A DNA stretch of 64,000 bases from Chthoniobacteraceae bacterium (GTDB lineage Bacteria > Verrucomicrobiota > Verrucomicrobiia > Chthoniobacterales > Chthoniobacteraceae): NCBI GenBank assembly GCA_947449735.1, contig CANFTB010000005.1, forward strand, positions 62,001-126,000, written 5' to 3'. The translations under genes and the position numbers were made by a program. Shown in pieces: positions 56,853-64,000 of this stretch. A model generated the notes under the pieces. That model worked only from the letters and a program-made list of their open reading frames with translations, had not been told where the DNA came from and ran no database searches. The number at the start of each line of letters is the position of its first letter. Within the stretch, counting starts at the first letter, position 1.

Positions 56853-58331
56853 TTACACCAGCCCGCGGATGACCTCGCCCTTCTTGGCCAGAAAAATGGG
56901 GCGGCCGTCCGGGGTGAAAAGGGGCTTCTCCCGGTCAATGCCTAGAAACTCGTACACGGTGGCGGCGTAGTCCTCCGGAGTGTACGGCTTCTCCGTGACG
57001 TAACCGCCCTCGCTGTCAGTCTCGCCGATGATTTGCCCGCCGGGAACGCCGGCGCCTGCAAAGACGATGGAATAGGCGTTCGGCCAGTGGTCGCGGCCCT
57101 TGGTCTTGTTAAGGCGCGGCGTGCGGCCGAATTCGGTGACGAAACAGACCAGCGTATCGTGGAGGAGGCCGCGCTGGTCCATGTCCTCAATAAGCGCGCT
57201 GAAGGCCTGGTCGGTGGAACCCATCATCCACCAAGTGCCGATCCCGTACCGCCCCACCCCGCCCTGCGCGCCGGCGAGGTTGCAGGTGCCGTTGGCGTAA
57301 ATGTAGTCGTGATGGTCCCAGTTGAGGTTGCTGCCGCCGGGAGTCTTGTCGTTCTGCGGCTCGCGGACGTCGACGGTCACAAACCGCACCCCGGATTCGA
57401 TGAGCTTGCGCCCCACAAGGTAGCACTGGCCGCGGTGGCCGCGCCCGTAGCGTTCCCGCACAGCGTCCGTCTCGCCCGCAAGGTCGAAGGACCCCATGGT
57501 ATTGGGATTGGTGAGAAGGTTTTCAGCCTGGTCGTAAAACGACTTCATCGCATCAGCCGCGGGCGTAGCCTCCGTCGCGAGACCGATGTCCAGACTGCTC
57601 AAAAGATCGCGGCGGTCTCTGAAGCGGCGATCGTCAATGCCCGTGGTGAAGCTCAAGTTGGGCACCCTCCACTTGGGATCAGCCAGATTGGAGCCGGTCG
57701 TTTTGAACGCGGCGAAACTCGGGGGAAGATATCCGGTGCGGGTCATCGCCGCCTGTTCGTGGTTGCCCGGAACCATGACGTAGGGCGGCAGGTAGCCGCA
57801 ATCGCTCCCGGAACGGAAGGCCACGACGCTGCCGATGTCCGGCATCTCCACGGGGCCGCCCGGGACCTCACCGGAGAGAATGTACTGGGTGCCCTTGGGA
57901 TGATCGTCCACCTTGATTTTGTGGTACATCGAACGCACCACCGCCAGCTTGTCCGCGACCTTGGCCGTCTTCGCCAGCAACTCGGTGAACTGCATCCCCG
58001 GCACCTTGGTGCCAATGGGCTTGAAAATACTCCGGTGTTCCGAGGGGGCGTTGGGCTTGGGATCCCAGGTGTCCATGTGCGAAAGCCCACCCTGTTCGAG
58101 TATAACCAGAACGCGCTTGGCCCTTCCGAAGTGCCTGCCATTCCCTCCCCCGGCTGCCGCCGCCAGCAGCGTACTCTGCCCGAGCGCGCCGAGCACACCA
58201 CCCAACCCCAGTCCCACAAAGCTGCGCGCCCCGCGATTGAGGAGGCAGCGCCTGGTGATTCCTTCGCGAAGCGAAGACGAAGTCCCCGCCGCTGGATCTG
58301 AATTCAAGGAGGGAAATTCATTCTGTGGCAT
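56853..58331 (-). CDS. DUF1501 protein (second copy), first gene of PVC operon
   Basis: This encodes 492 residues. The signal has RRCLLNRGARSFVGLGLGG, where the pattern is a less regular Tat motif. The core shows VLVILEQGGLSHMDTWDPK near residue 92, LAVVRSMYHKIKVDDHPKG, and CFVTEFGRTPRLNKTKGRDHWP. It heads the leftward operon DUF1501, PPC, DUF1549/1553, PSCyt1-WD40. The operon as a whole is a PVC hallmark and is proposed to act at the cell surface on sulfated or complex polysaccharides; that function remains unproven. About 150 bases separate it from the divergent BPSS1187-like gene. Confidence 0.93.
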   Translation of the reverse strand: MPQNEFPSLNSDPAAGTSSSLREGITRRCLLNRGARSFVGLGLGGVLGALGQSTLLAAAAGGGNGRHFGRAKRVLVILEQGGLSHMDTWDPKPNAPSEHRSIFKPIGTKVPGMQFTELLAKTAKVADKLAVVRSMYHKIKVDDHPKGTQYILSGEVPGGPVEMPDIGSVVAFRSGSDCGYLPPYVMVPGNHEQAAMTRTGYLPPSFAAFKTTGSNLADPKWRVPNLSFTTGIDDRRFRDRRDLLSSLDIGLATEATPAADAMKSFYDQAENLLTNPNTMGSFDLAGETDAVRERYGRGHRGQCYLVGRKLIESGVRFVTVDVREPQNDKTPGGSNLNWDHHDYIYANGTCNLAGAQGGVGRYGIGTWWMMGSTDQAFSALIEDMDQRGLLHDTLVCFVTEFGRTPRLNKTKGRDHWPNAYSIVFAGAGVPGGQIIGETDSEGGYVTEKPYTPEDYAATVYEFLGIDREKPLFTPDGRPIFLAKKGEVIRGLV

Positions 58332-58480
58332 CTTAATATATTCAACCCGGGGAGCCCCTCTTTTGCTAGGGATTAAAACGCCGGCGGTTTCGCGTTGGGC
58401 AACGGCCTGGCAAAATCGACCGGGAGCCGAAATCCGTCGTTTTCATTCGGCTCCGCGTGTTTAAACCTCCCAGCACACTC

Positions 58481-59512
58481 ATGAAACTCCCTCTCCTCGC
58501 CCTCGCCTTCTGCCTCGGGATCTCATTCCGGAGCCACGCCGCCGACCCGAATCCCCAGCGGTACGACCTTTCCAAGCGGGCCAGCGAGATCGACTCCCGC
58601 ACCCGGGAGCACCCGGAGATCGAGTTTACTTTTAAGGACGCCAAGGGGAAGGTCATGGACCTGGAGCACGCGGTCGTGGACACGCGGATGCCCTCGCAGG
58701 GGAAGCTGGTCGTCTGGCTGATGGACCACAACCAGGGGCTTTTCGAGCGGATTTCCAGCTATGGACTGCACGGCGTTCAGGTCAGTTACGCCAACCGCTG
58801 GTTTTCGGGGCTGAAAAAGGAGCAGTATGACGACGGGAAGGCGATCGGGAACGTGCGTCTGGAAGCCGCCACGGGCGAGGACTTCAGCCCCCTTGTCAGC
58901 ATCCCCAAGCCCGACGGCATGATGGAGCGAACCCTGCAGTTTGTGAAATGGCTGGCAAAAGAGAACCCCCAAGGAGGCTGGCAGCAGTTTCTATCCCCGG
59001 ACGGCTCCGCACTACTGTGGGAAAAGGTAATCATGAGCGGCATTTCCCATGGATCGACCACGGCCGCCCGGTTTGCCATCCACCAGAAGGTCGACCGGGT
59101 GGTGATGTTTTCCGGACCCCGGGACAACACCGAGAACTGGCAGGGACTCCCGTCGGCAACGCCCTCCAACCGGTTCTTCGGATTCAGCCATGTGCTCGAT
59201 GGAGGCTGGGTCGGAGACCACTACTGCCGTTCCTGGCAGCTGCTCGGAATGCACCAGCACGGGCCAATTGTGAATGTGGACGAAACCGTTCCTCCGTATG
59301 GAAAGAGCCGGCGCCTGATCACCACCAGCGATGTCAACAAGGATGGCAAGCGCGCACACACCACCGTGGTTCCTGGGGGCACGGCCGGCAAAGATCCGGA
59401 AGGAAAGTTGATACACGAGGCCGTGTGGCGGTACCTGTTCACCCATCCGGCGGAAGAGTCCGCAGCACCCGTGCCGATAGATCCGGGCTGCCAGATGGAA
59501 CAACGCAAGTAG
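58481..59512 (+). CDS. Secreted BPSS1187-like alpha/beta-hydrolase-fold protein
   Basis: From ATG at 58481 it encodes 343 residues with signal peptide MKLPLLALAFCLGISFRSHA. The nucleophile elbow GISHGST near residue 187, followed by VVMFSGPRDNTENW, and a late HTTVVPGG fit the BPSS1187/alpha-beta-hydrolase pattern. The GTG at 58457 is a possible alternative start but precedes a clear signal peptide by eight unneeded residues. Substrate unknown. It is divergent from the DUF1501 operon and is followed by another secreted protein after 143 bases. Confidence 0.75.
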   Translation: MKLPLLALAFCLGISFRSHAADPNPQRYDLSKRASEIDSRTREHPEIEFTFKDAKGKVMDLEHAVVDTRMPSQGKLVVWLMDHNQGLFERISSYGLHGVQVSYANRWFSGLKKEQYDDGKAIGNVRLEAATGEDFSPLVSIPKPDGMMERTLQFVKWLAKENPQGGWQQFLSPDGSALLWEKVIMSGISHGSTTAARFAIHQKVDRVVMFSGPRDNTENWQGLPSATPSNRFFGFSHVLDGGWVGDHYCRSWQLLGMHQHGPIVNVDETVPPYGKSRRLITTSDVNKDGKRAHTTVVPGGTAGKDPEGKLIHEAVWRYLFTHPAEESAAPVPIDPGCQMEQRK

Positions 59513-59655
59513 CGGCCACGAAGCTCTACGGCTTTCCCTCCCGCCGACGCCCGGCAGGAAGTCCAAACAAGTTAACGCACAGCGCTCCAAACCCGTGATT
59601 GCTAGCCATGACGGTCTCTGCGTCTTACACTATCTCGTCTGAACCAACCTCCCCC

Positions 59656-60288
59656 ATGAACTTCCACCTCCGCCCCTTACTCGCTCTTTGCACCGCCCTG
59701 CTCGTCGCCCTTCCCTGCGAGCGCTCGGCCGCGGCCGATTCCACAAGCCCCGCAGCAGCCATCTCCGGGTTCCGCTTTGAGTTTCCCTGCAAGGATCCGA
59801 TGCCGGAAAACCCCAAGGAAGGCGCCGACGGCCCCTCCGGACTGGTCACCGGCGACCCGAAGACAACCGACAACTTCACGGTCAAGCGCACGTTCGGAGG
59901 GGAACCGGGGAAGCGCTACAAAGTGACGCTACGCTTCCGCGGAGTGGTCGAACCGATGATGTACAAAGGCGGCGAGCAGGTGGGCGAATACTTCTACATC
60001 GGCGGAGAGAAGGACAACGGAACTTACAACATCTACCAGATCAGCGTTTCCTCGCCGAAGGCCCACTTCTTCCTCAACCGCCAGGACAAAGTCGGCCACA
60101 AAATCTTCACCATCGACTACACCCAGACCATCGAGATCGACGGCGGCGCGGAAGTGACGTTCCATGGCGACGGCCAGAACGGCCGCATGATCACGAACTT
60201 CAAAAAGCTAGTCGTGCCGGACATCGCCCCCGCGCCCCAGCCCTTCAACGGACAGTTCATTCAAGTCGACGTGCTCGAGGTCAAATAG
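59656..60288 (+). CDS. Secreted protein with jelly-roll-like domain, unknown function
   Basis: From ATG at 59656 it encodes 210 residues: signal peptide MNFHLRPLLALCTALLVALP, then a beta-rich domain with VKRTFGGEPGKRYKVTLRF and IFTIDYTQTIEIDGGAEVTF. The pattern of a strand-rich, aromatic body suggests a carbohydrate-binding-like jelly roll. The earlier in-frame Met at 59599 would bury the signal. No family is recognised, but the neighbourhood of secreted hydrolases points to an extracytoplasmic job. Confidence 0.65.
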   Translation: MNFHLRPLLALCTALLVALPCERSAAADSTSPAAAISGFRFEFPCKDPMPENPKEGADGPSGLVTGDPKTTDNFTVKRTFGGEPGKRYKVTLRFRGVVEPMMYKGGEQVGEYFYIGGEKDNGTYNIYQISVSSPKAHFFLNRQDKVGHKIFTIDYTQTIEIDGGAEVTFHGDGQNGRMITNFKKLVVPDIAPAPQPFNGQFIQVDVLEVK

Positions 60289-60411
60289 CACACACACCCA
60301 TTCCAAAAAGTGGGAGACCAAATTTATCGACCGATGGGTTGACTGGACTAATCAGCGGGGGCATTTTGCAAAACAACATCCCCCCTGCAGAGTTACAGCC
60401 CACTATCATCG

Positions 60412-60921
60412 ATGTTTTCTTCACGCCCTTTTGTCCCTCTCCTGATATTTTTGTTCAGTTCCACGAAGCTGCTGGCGAATCACTCGCTTCACGACCAGAG
60501 GGGAGCAAGCGCTCCGAAACCGGAGTTAAAAAAGGTACTGGGGGTCAAGTCCTCCTCTTTCAAGTACGACAAGAGAATGCTAGCGGCGGCCGAGATTGCT
60601 TCCGCCCGGGCTGCCCGCCACCCCAAGTATCTCTGCTGGAGGCATGTAAAAGTGGCCCTCCTGAGGGCCAACGTGATCGATTCCTATCCCAAAACCGTCT
60701 ACGCCAAGCAGGCGGCCAGCGAACTGCAGTCGTCCTTTGGTTTTAAAAAACTTCCGCTTAAAGACCCGTTTCAAGCGCCAAAGGGTGCCGTTCTGGTCTA
60801 CGGCGGCTCCGGCCCGGGGCACATCGAATTGCGATCCGAAAAAGGGTTCGTAAGTGATTTTGTATCGCTCACGCCGAGCCATCTGCCGTTGATCGGGATT
60901 TACGTGAAGCCCAGATCTTAA
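60412..60921 (+). CDS. Secreted papain-fold (CHAP/NlpC-like) hydrolase candidate
   Basis: This encodes 169 residues with a short export signal (MFSSRPFVPLLIFLFSSTKL). The core has YLCWRHVKVALLRANV with a possible nucleophile Cys75, and GPGHIELRSEKGFVSDF with a possible His137, spaced as in small CHAP or NlpC/P60 peptidoglycan amidases. The intervening PKGAVLVYGG is also typical. It could trim peptidoglycan or act on a neighbour cell. No immunity gene is seen next to it. The match is by pattern only. Confidence 0.55.
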   Translation: MFSSRPFVPLLIFLFSSTKLLANHSLHDQRGASAPKPELKKVLGVKSSSFKYDKRMLAAAEIASARAARHPKYLCWRHVKVALLRANVIDSYPKTVYAKQAASELQSSFGFKKLPLKDPFQAPKGAVLVYGGSGPGHIELRSEKGFVSDFVSLTPSHLPLIGIYVKPRS

Positions 60922-60965
60922 GCACTGCGGCTGACGTTCGTTTCACGCCGCCTTTGCTGACTCGC

Positions 60966-61919
60966 ATGCACGCTTCCATCCTGAAAACCTCGGCATGGAA
61001 GCAGGGAGCCCTCAAGTTTCTCAGTGTCATTGCCTTCTGGACCGTCCTCTGGGACGGCACTGCGTCCGCCGATTCAGCCAAGGATTGCTTCTTCAAGACC
61101 TCCGACGGCGTGCGACTCCACTACGTGGAGGCCGGCAAGGGAGACCAAACCTTCGTTTTCGTACCCGGCTGGATGATGCCCGCCTCGGTCTTCGATGCCC
61201 AGGTGAGAGAGCTTTCGAAACGCCACCGGGTCGTCGCCTTTGACCCGCGCTCCCAAGGCAAGTCGGAGGTGTTTCACGGCCCCCACTCGCCGGAGAGGCG
61301 CTGCAAGGACCTTCATGAACTCCTGCGCGCGGCAAAAGCGGATAAACCCATTCTGGCAGGCTGGTCGCTTGGCGTCATGGAGGTGCTCGATTATCTAGCG
61401 CACTACAAACCCGCAAACCTCGCGGGCCTCGTTTTGATCGACAACTCCATCGGAGAGGGAGGCTCCCCGGGGGCCTCCTCCTCTGCGCCCCCCCCGAAGG
61501 TGACGTCCACGAAGCCCGCCCCAGAGCCGGATCCCGATGAACGCGCGGCCTACCTGAGGCGCTTCACCCTTGGCCTGACCAAAAAGCCGATGGCCCCGCA
61601 GATGTTCGACTCGATTTTCGCTTCCGCCCGCCAAGTGCCCTACCAAGCCGCCAGGGAGCTGATCAACAAACCCTATCCGAGGGAATACTGGAGGGATACC
61701 CTTCTGGCGCAAAAGGTACCGATCCTTTATGCCGTCCGGCCAAGGTTTGAGGGACAGGGGAAGCTGCTGTGCACGAAAAGGCCGGGGCAGGCTCAAATGG
61801 AGGTTTTTTCGGAGGCAGGCCATGCCCTTTTCATCGATGAACCTGCGCGGTTTAACCGTCTTTTGGGAGGTTTCGCGGAAAGGGCATGGGCGGCCCCTCT
61901 GGCCGGCCGTGAACGTTGA
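60966..61919 (+). CDS. Exported alpha/beta hydrolase
   Basis: From ATG at 60966 it encodes 317 residues with a signal at about 20-37. The oxyanion region FVPGWMMPA, the nucleophile elbow AGWSLGV near residue 137, and EAGHALFIDEP with the catalytic His near 290 give a complete catalytic core with an inserted cap region (about 165-235). It is the general esterase/peroxidase-like group; substrate unknown. The in-frame ATG at 60954 is an alternative start. It ends 54 bases before a permease gene. Confidence 0.85.
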   Translation: MHASILKTSAWKQGALKFLSVIAFWTVLWDGTASADSAKDCFFKTSDGVRLHYVEAGKGDQTFVFVPGWMMPASVFDAQVRELSKRHRVVAFDPRSQGKSEVFHGPHSPERRCKDLHELLRAAKADKPILAGWSLGVMEVLDYLAHYKPANLAGLVLIDNSIGEGGSPGASSSAPPPKVTSTKPAPEPDPDERAAYLRRFTLGLTKKPMAPQMFDSIFASARQVPYQAARELINKPYPREYWRDTLLAQKVPILYAVRPRFEGQGKLLCTKRPGQAQMEVFSEAGHALFIDEPARFNRLLGGFAERAWAAPLAGRER

Positions 61920-61973
61920 CCGCTCCAAACGCTTCCCCCAGATTCGCCCCCGCTTCCCCCAATCCCCCGTCGC

Positions 61974-63293
61974 ATGCCCGCCCAAATCTCCCTCCTTTCC
62001 TCCGTCTTTTTAGTGATCGCAAGCATGCTGGGCTCCGGCATCCTCACGACGACCGGCTCCATCCTCGGGCTGGTCAAATCACCCGGCGCAGTGATGCTGG
62101 TGTGGCTGATCGCAGGCGCCCACGCGGTTCTAGGAGCGTATTGCTACGGAATTATCGTCCGGCGGATTCCTGCCAACGGAGGCGAGGCCAGCATTTTGCG
62201 CGCTTACTTCTCGCCGGCTCTCGGTGAAATCGCAGGCTGGGTTTCCTTCGTTGTAGGATTTGCCGCATCCAACGCAGCCTCGGCGATTGGCTTCGGCGCT
62301 TATCTTGAAAAGGTGAACCCCGCGTTGCTGCACACCTTCGCCGCCGGAAAAGGAGCCGCCCTTTGCGCAATTGTTTTGGTGACCCTGCTGCATTCGTCCA
62401 CCGGCCCGTTGGGAATCCGAATCCAAACGGGCATGGCGGCGCTGAAGTTTACAATGCTGGGCGGGCTCACTCTGTGGGGTTTGTCGCACGCCACGGCCGC
62501 CAGCACCGCCGCGGAGGCCTCCGCTCCATCCGTCGCAGCCTCCTTCGGTCCGGCCTGGGGACTCGCAATCATGTTTTCCATGTTCGCCTATCTGGGCTGG
62601 AGCGCCGCCATTTATTCCGCCGCCGAAACCCGCGAGGCAAGGAGGACCGTGCCGAGGGCCATGCTGGCAGGCACTGTGATCGTATTGCTCCTGTATGCCG
62701 GAGTGAACCTCGCGCTGATCAAACACATCCCGCTGCGAGAACTGGCCGGGGAGAAAGCGGTCATTGAACTGCTGGTGCGCAAGCTTTTCGGGCTTGAAGC
62801 CTCCACAGTATTCTCAGCATTCGTCGCCTTCGCTCTCCTCTCCTCCCTAGGGGCCTCGGCTTTTCTCGGGCCGCGAGTCCTCCAAGCCATGCTCTCTTGG
62901 TACCGTTCCCCGCCGGCCCCGGAATCCGCACCGGATTCACCGCAGCTCCCCGAAGTGCGGCCTTGGGTAGTCTGGCTGCAGGCATTGCTTTCAATGTGCA
63001 TGATTTTATCCGGCACCTTTGAACAAATCCTGACGGTCACGGGTTTCCTGCTCGGCATCTTTCCCATCCTCGCCGTGCTCGGCCTGTACACCCGGGCGGC
63101 CAACAGCCCCGCGAAAGTTCCGGCCCCTGCCAAATGGTTGGCAGCCCCAGTTTTTCTGGCCGGTTCCCTGCTGATCCTGACGCTTGGCGCGATCGAGAAA
63201 CCGCTGGAAATGGGAGTCGCAACAGCCGCCATTATGGCCATTTTTCTTTTACGACACCGCGCCCGCAGGCACTCTTCCGGTTCCCTGCCCTAA
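61974..63293 (+). CDS. APC-superfamily amino-acid permease
   Basis: This encodes 439 residues with about 12 membrane helices. The first helix has the APC hallmark IASMLGSGILTTTG, with the unwound Gly-Ser-Gly substrate region, and a later helix has WSAAIYSAAETREARRTVPR, typical of the family's loop after TM6. It imports or exchanges amino acids or polyamines. The C-terminal end is short, with no regulatory extension. It follows the alpha/beta hydrolase by 54 bases and precedes a secreted protein by 22, so the three may be co-transcribed. Confidence 0.92.
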   Translation: MPAQISLLSSVFLVIASMLGSGILTTTGSILGLVKSPGAVMLVWLIAGAHAVLGAYCYGIIVRRIPANGGEASILRAYFSPALGEIAGWVSFVVGFAASNAASAIGFGAYLEKVNPALLHTFAAGKGAALCAIVLVTLLHSSTGPLGIRIQTGMAALKFTMLGGLTLWGLSHATAASTAAEASAPSVAASFGPAWGLAIMFSMFAYLGWSAAIYSAAETREARRTVPRAMLAGTVIVLLLYAGVNLALIKHIPLRELAGEKAVIELLVRKLFGLEASTVFSAFVAFALLSSLGASAFLGPRVLQAMLSWYRSPPAPESAPDSPQLPEVRPWVVWLQALLSMCMILSGTFEQILTVTGFLLGIFPILAVLGLYTRAANSPAKVPAPAKWLAAPVFLAGSLLILTLGAIEKPLEMGVATAAIMAIFLLRHRARRHSSGSLP

Positions 63294-63315
63294 ACTTTTT
63301 CTCACAATCCCCCAG

Positions 63316-64000
63316 ATGCGTCTTGGCAATCTACTCCTTTCCATCGTCTTAACCTCGTATTCAGCGTACGCTGTCGCGGCCACGGACCCCGACGTGCTTG
63401 CCCGTGAATACGTCGGACTGCCAGTGCCAAGCTCGACCGTCGCCGAACCGTCGGTTGCCGGAAAGAAAAGGTCCGCGCAGCCGCAGTTTAACCAAGGAAG
63501 AGTCGCCTGGGACTCGTACGAGAAGCAGATTGGCAAGCCCCTCCGCAAGTGGACGTCCGAGGTGATTGCACAGCCGCCCGGAGGGACGGTTTTCTACCCG
63601 TTTTCAGGCCCCGATTTTGTGACGGTGGCCCAGATGTTTCCGGAGGCCGAACGCTACGTTATGGTGGCGATTCAACCCGCCGGCGAAGTCGTGGACACGC
63701 GCGCGATGAGCCCCATGGCGGCCCTCGCGTTCAAATCGAAATTCAACCTCGAGTGGATGAAGTTCGGTTACCTCGGTTTTTTCCGGACGCTGGATCTGAA
63801 CGAAAACACGGCCAGCACCAAAGCCAGGCTCACCTCGACTCCGGTCATGATGGCATTCGCTTCGGCGCTGGGGTTCCATGTGGAGTCCGTGGTTCCCCTG
63901 CGCTTCAACCCTGACACCGCCGACTTCGATCCCGTTGACGCTTCGAACCAAACGGCGTGGACGTCGGTGCGGATCGGGCTGGTCAAAAACGAACGCAAGG
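63316..64000 (+). CDS. Secreted protein, C-terminus beyond right edge, unknown function
   Basis: The frame opens at ATG 63316 and runs to the window edge, 228 residues without a stop. A signal peptide (MRLGNLLLSIVLTSYSAYAVAA) precedes a Pro/Ala-rich start, then FYPFSGPDFVTVAQMFPEA and PVMMAFASALGFHVESVVP. No family is recognised with confidence. It is the last member of the rightward group starting at 60412 and lies 22 bases after the permease. Confidence 0.75.
   Translation, partial: MRLGNLLLSIVLTSYSAYAVAATDPDVLAREYVGLPVPSSTVAEPSVAGKKRSAQPQFNQGRVAWDSYEKQIGKPLRKWTSEVIAQPPGGTVFYPFSGPDFVTVAQMFPEAERYVMVAIQPAGEVVDTRAMSPMAALAFKSKFNLEWMKFGYLGFFRTLDLNENTASTKARLTSTPVMMAFASALGFHVESVVPLRFNPDTADFDPVDASNQTAWTSVRIGLVKNERK

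Overview
The window reads as a high-GC chromosome segment of a PVC-superphylum bacterium, most probably a verrucomicrobium. The evidence is family content: two DUF1501 proteins, a DUF1549/DUF1553 protein, a PSCyt1-WD40 protein, two giant PVC-type haem-binding proteins, two DUF1080 (3-keto-disaccharide hydrolase-like) domains, Tat-exported Gfo/Idh/MocA oxidoreductases, and an FHA-kinase-FGE protein. The peptidoglycan genes (murJ, a class A PBP, alr) are intact. I saw no rRNA, tRNA, CRISPR array or complete insertion sequence. Both window edges cut a gene.

Layout. 0-4.3 kb: small envelope or unknown proteins, a secreted esterase-like hydrolase, thioredoxin, and a tail-anchored Ala/Pro protein with about 20 perfect-length hexapeptide repeats. 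4.4-11.5 kb: metH, glnS, a short glutaredoxin and a membrane protein. 11.6-16.6 kb: a cell-wall block read leftwards in the order alr, PBP1a-like, murJ. 16.8-17.9 kb: a secreted Lys/Ser/Ala-rich protein and a four-helix membrane protein. 17.9-23.2 kb: a leftward type II secretion/type IV pilus-like operon with two GspE/PilB ATPases, one GspF/PilC and one pseudopilin. 23.5-27.9 kb: an MBL-fold hydrolase, a GH32/43-like propeller protein and a Tat Gfo/Idh/MocA dehydrogenase.

27.9-33.3 kb has the character of an accessory island. It holds a higBA toxin-antitoxin pair in which both genes are broken by single-base frameshifts, an Rpn/PD-(D/E)XK nuclease with a slippage-prone 12-bp repeat, and a divergent FHA-Ser/Thr kinase-TPR-FGE protein. 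The C-terminal tail of that last protein looks like the variable region of a diversity-generating retroelement (DGR) target.

33.3-60.3 kb is a long run of exported PVC-specific proteins: DUF1080-SGNH-propeller-HEAT-cytochrome and PmoA-like-propeller-HEAT-cytochrome fusions, YdjY, a prenyltransferase-like repeat protein, a DUF5722-like protein, alpha/beta hydrolases, and the four-gene DUF1501/PPC/DUF1549-1553/WD40-cytochrome operon. I infer that this set works on complex carbohydrate outside the cytoplasm, with oxidation coupled to c-type haem. 60.4-64 kb: a CHAP/NlpC-like papain-fold candidate, an alpha/beta hydrolase, an APC-family permease and a truncated secreted protein.

The strongest candidates for something new are the possible DGR-type variable tail on the kinase-FGE protein, the two giant cytochrome fusions, and the doubly frameshifted higBA. 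None is proven from sequence alone.
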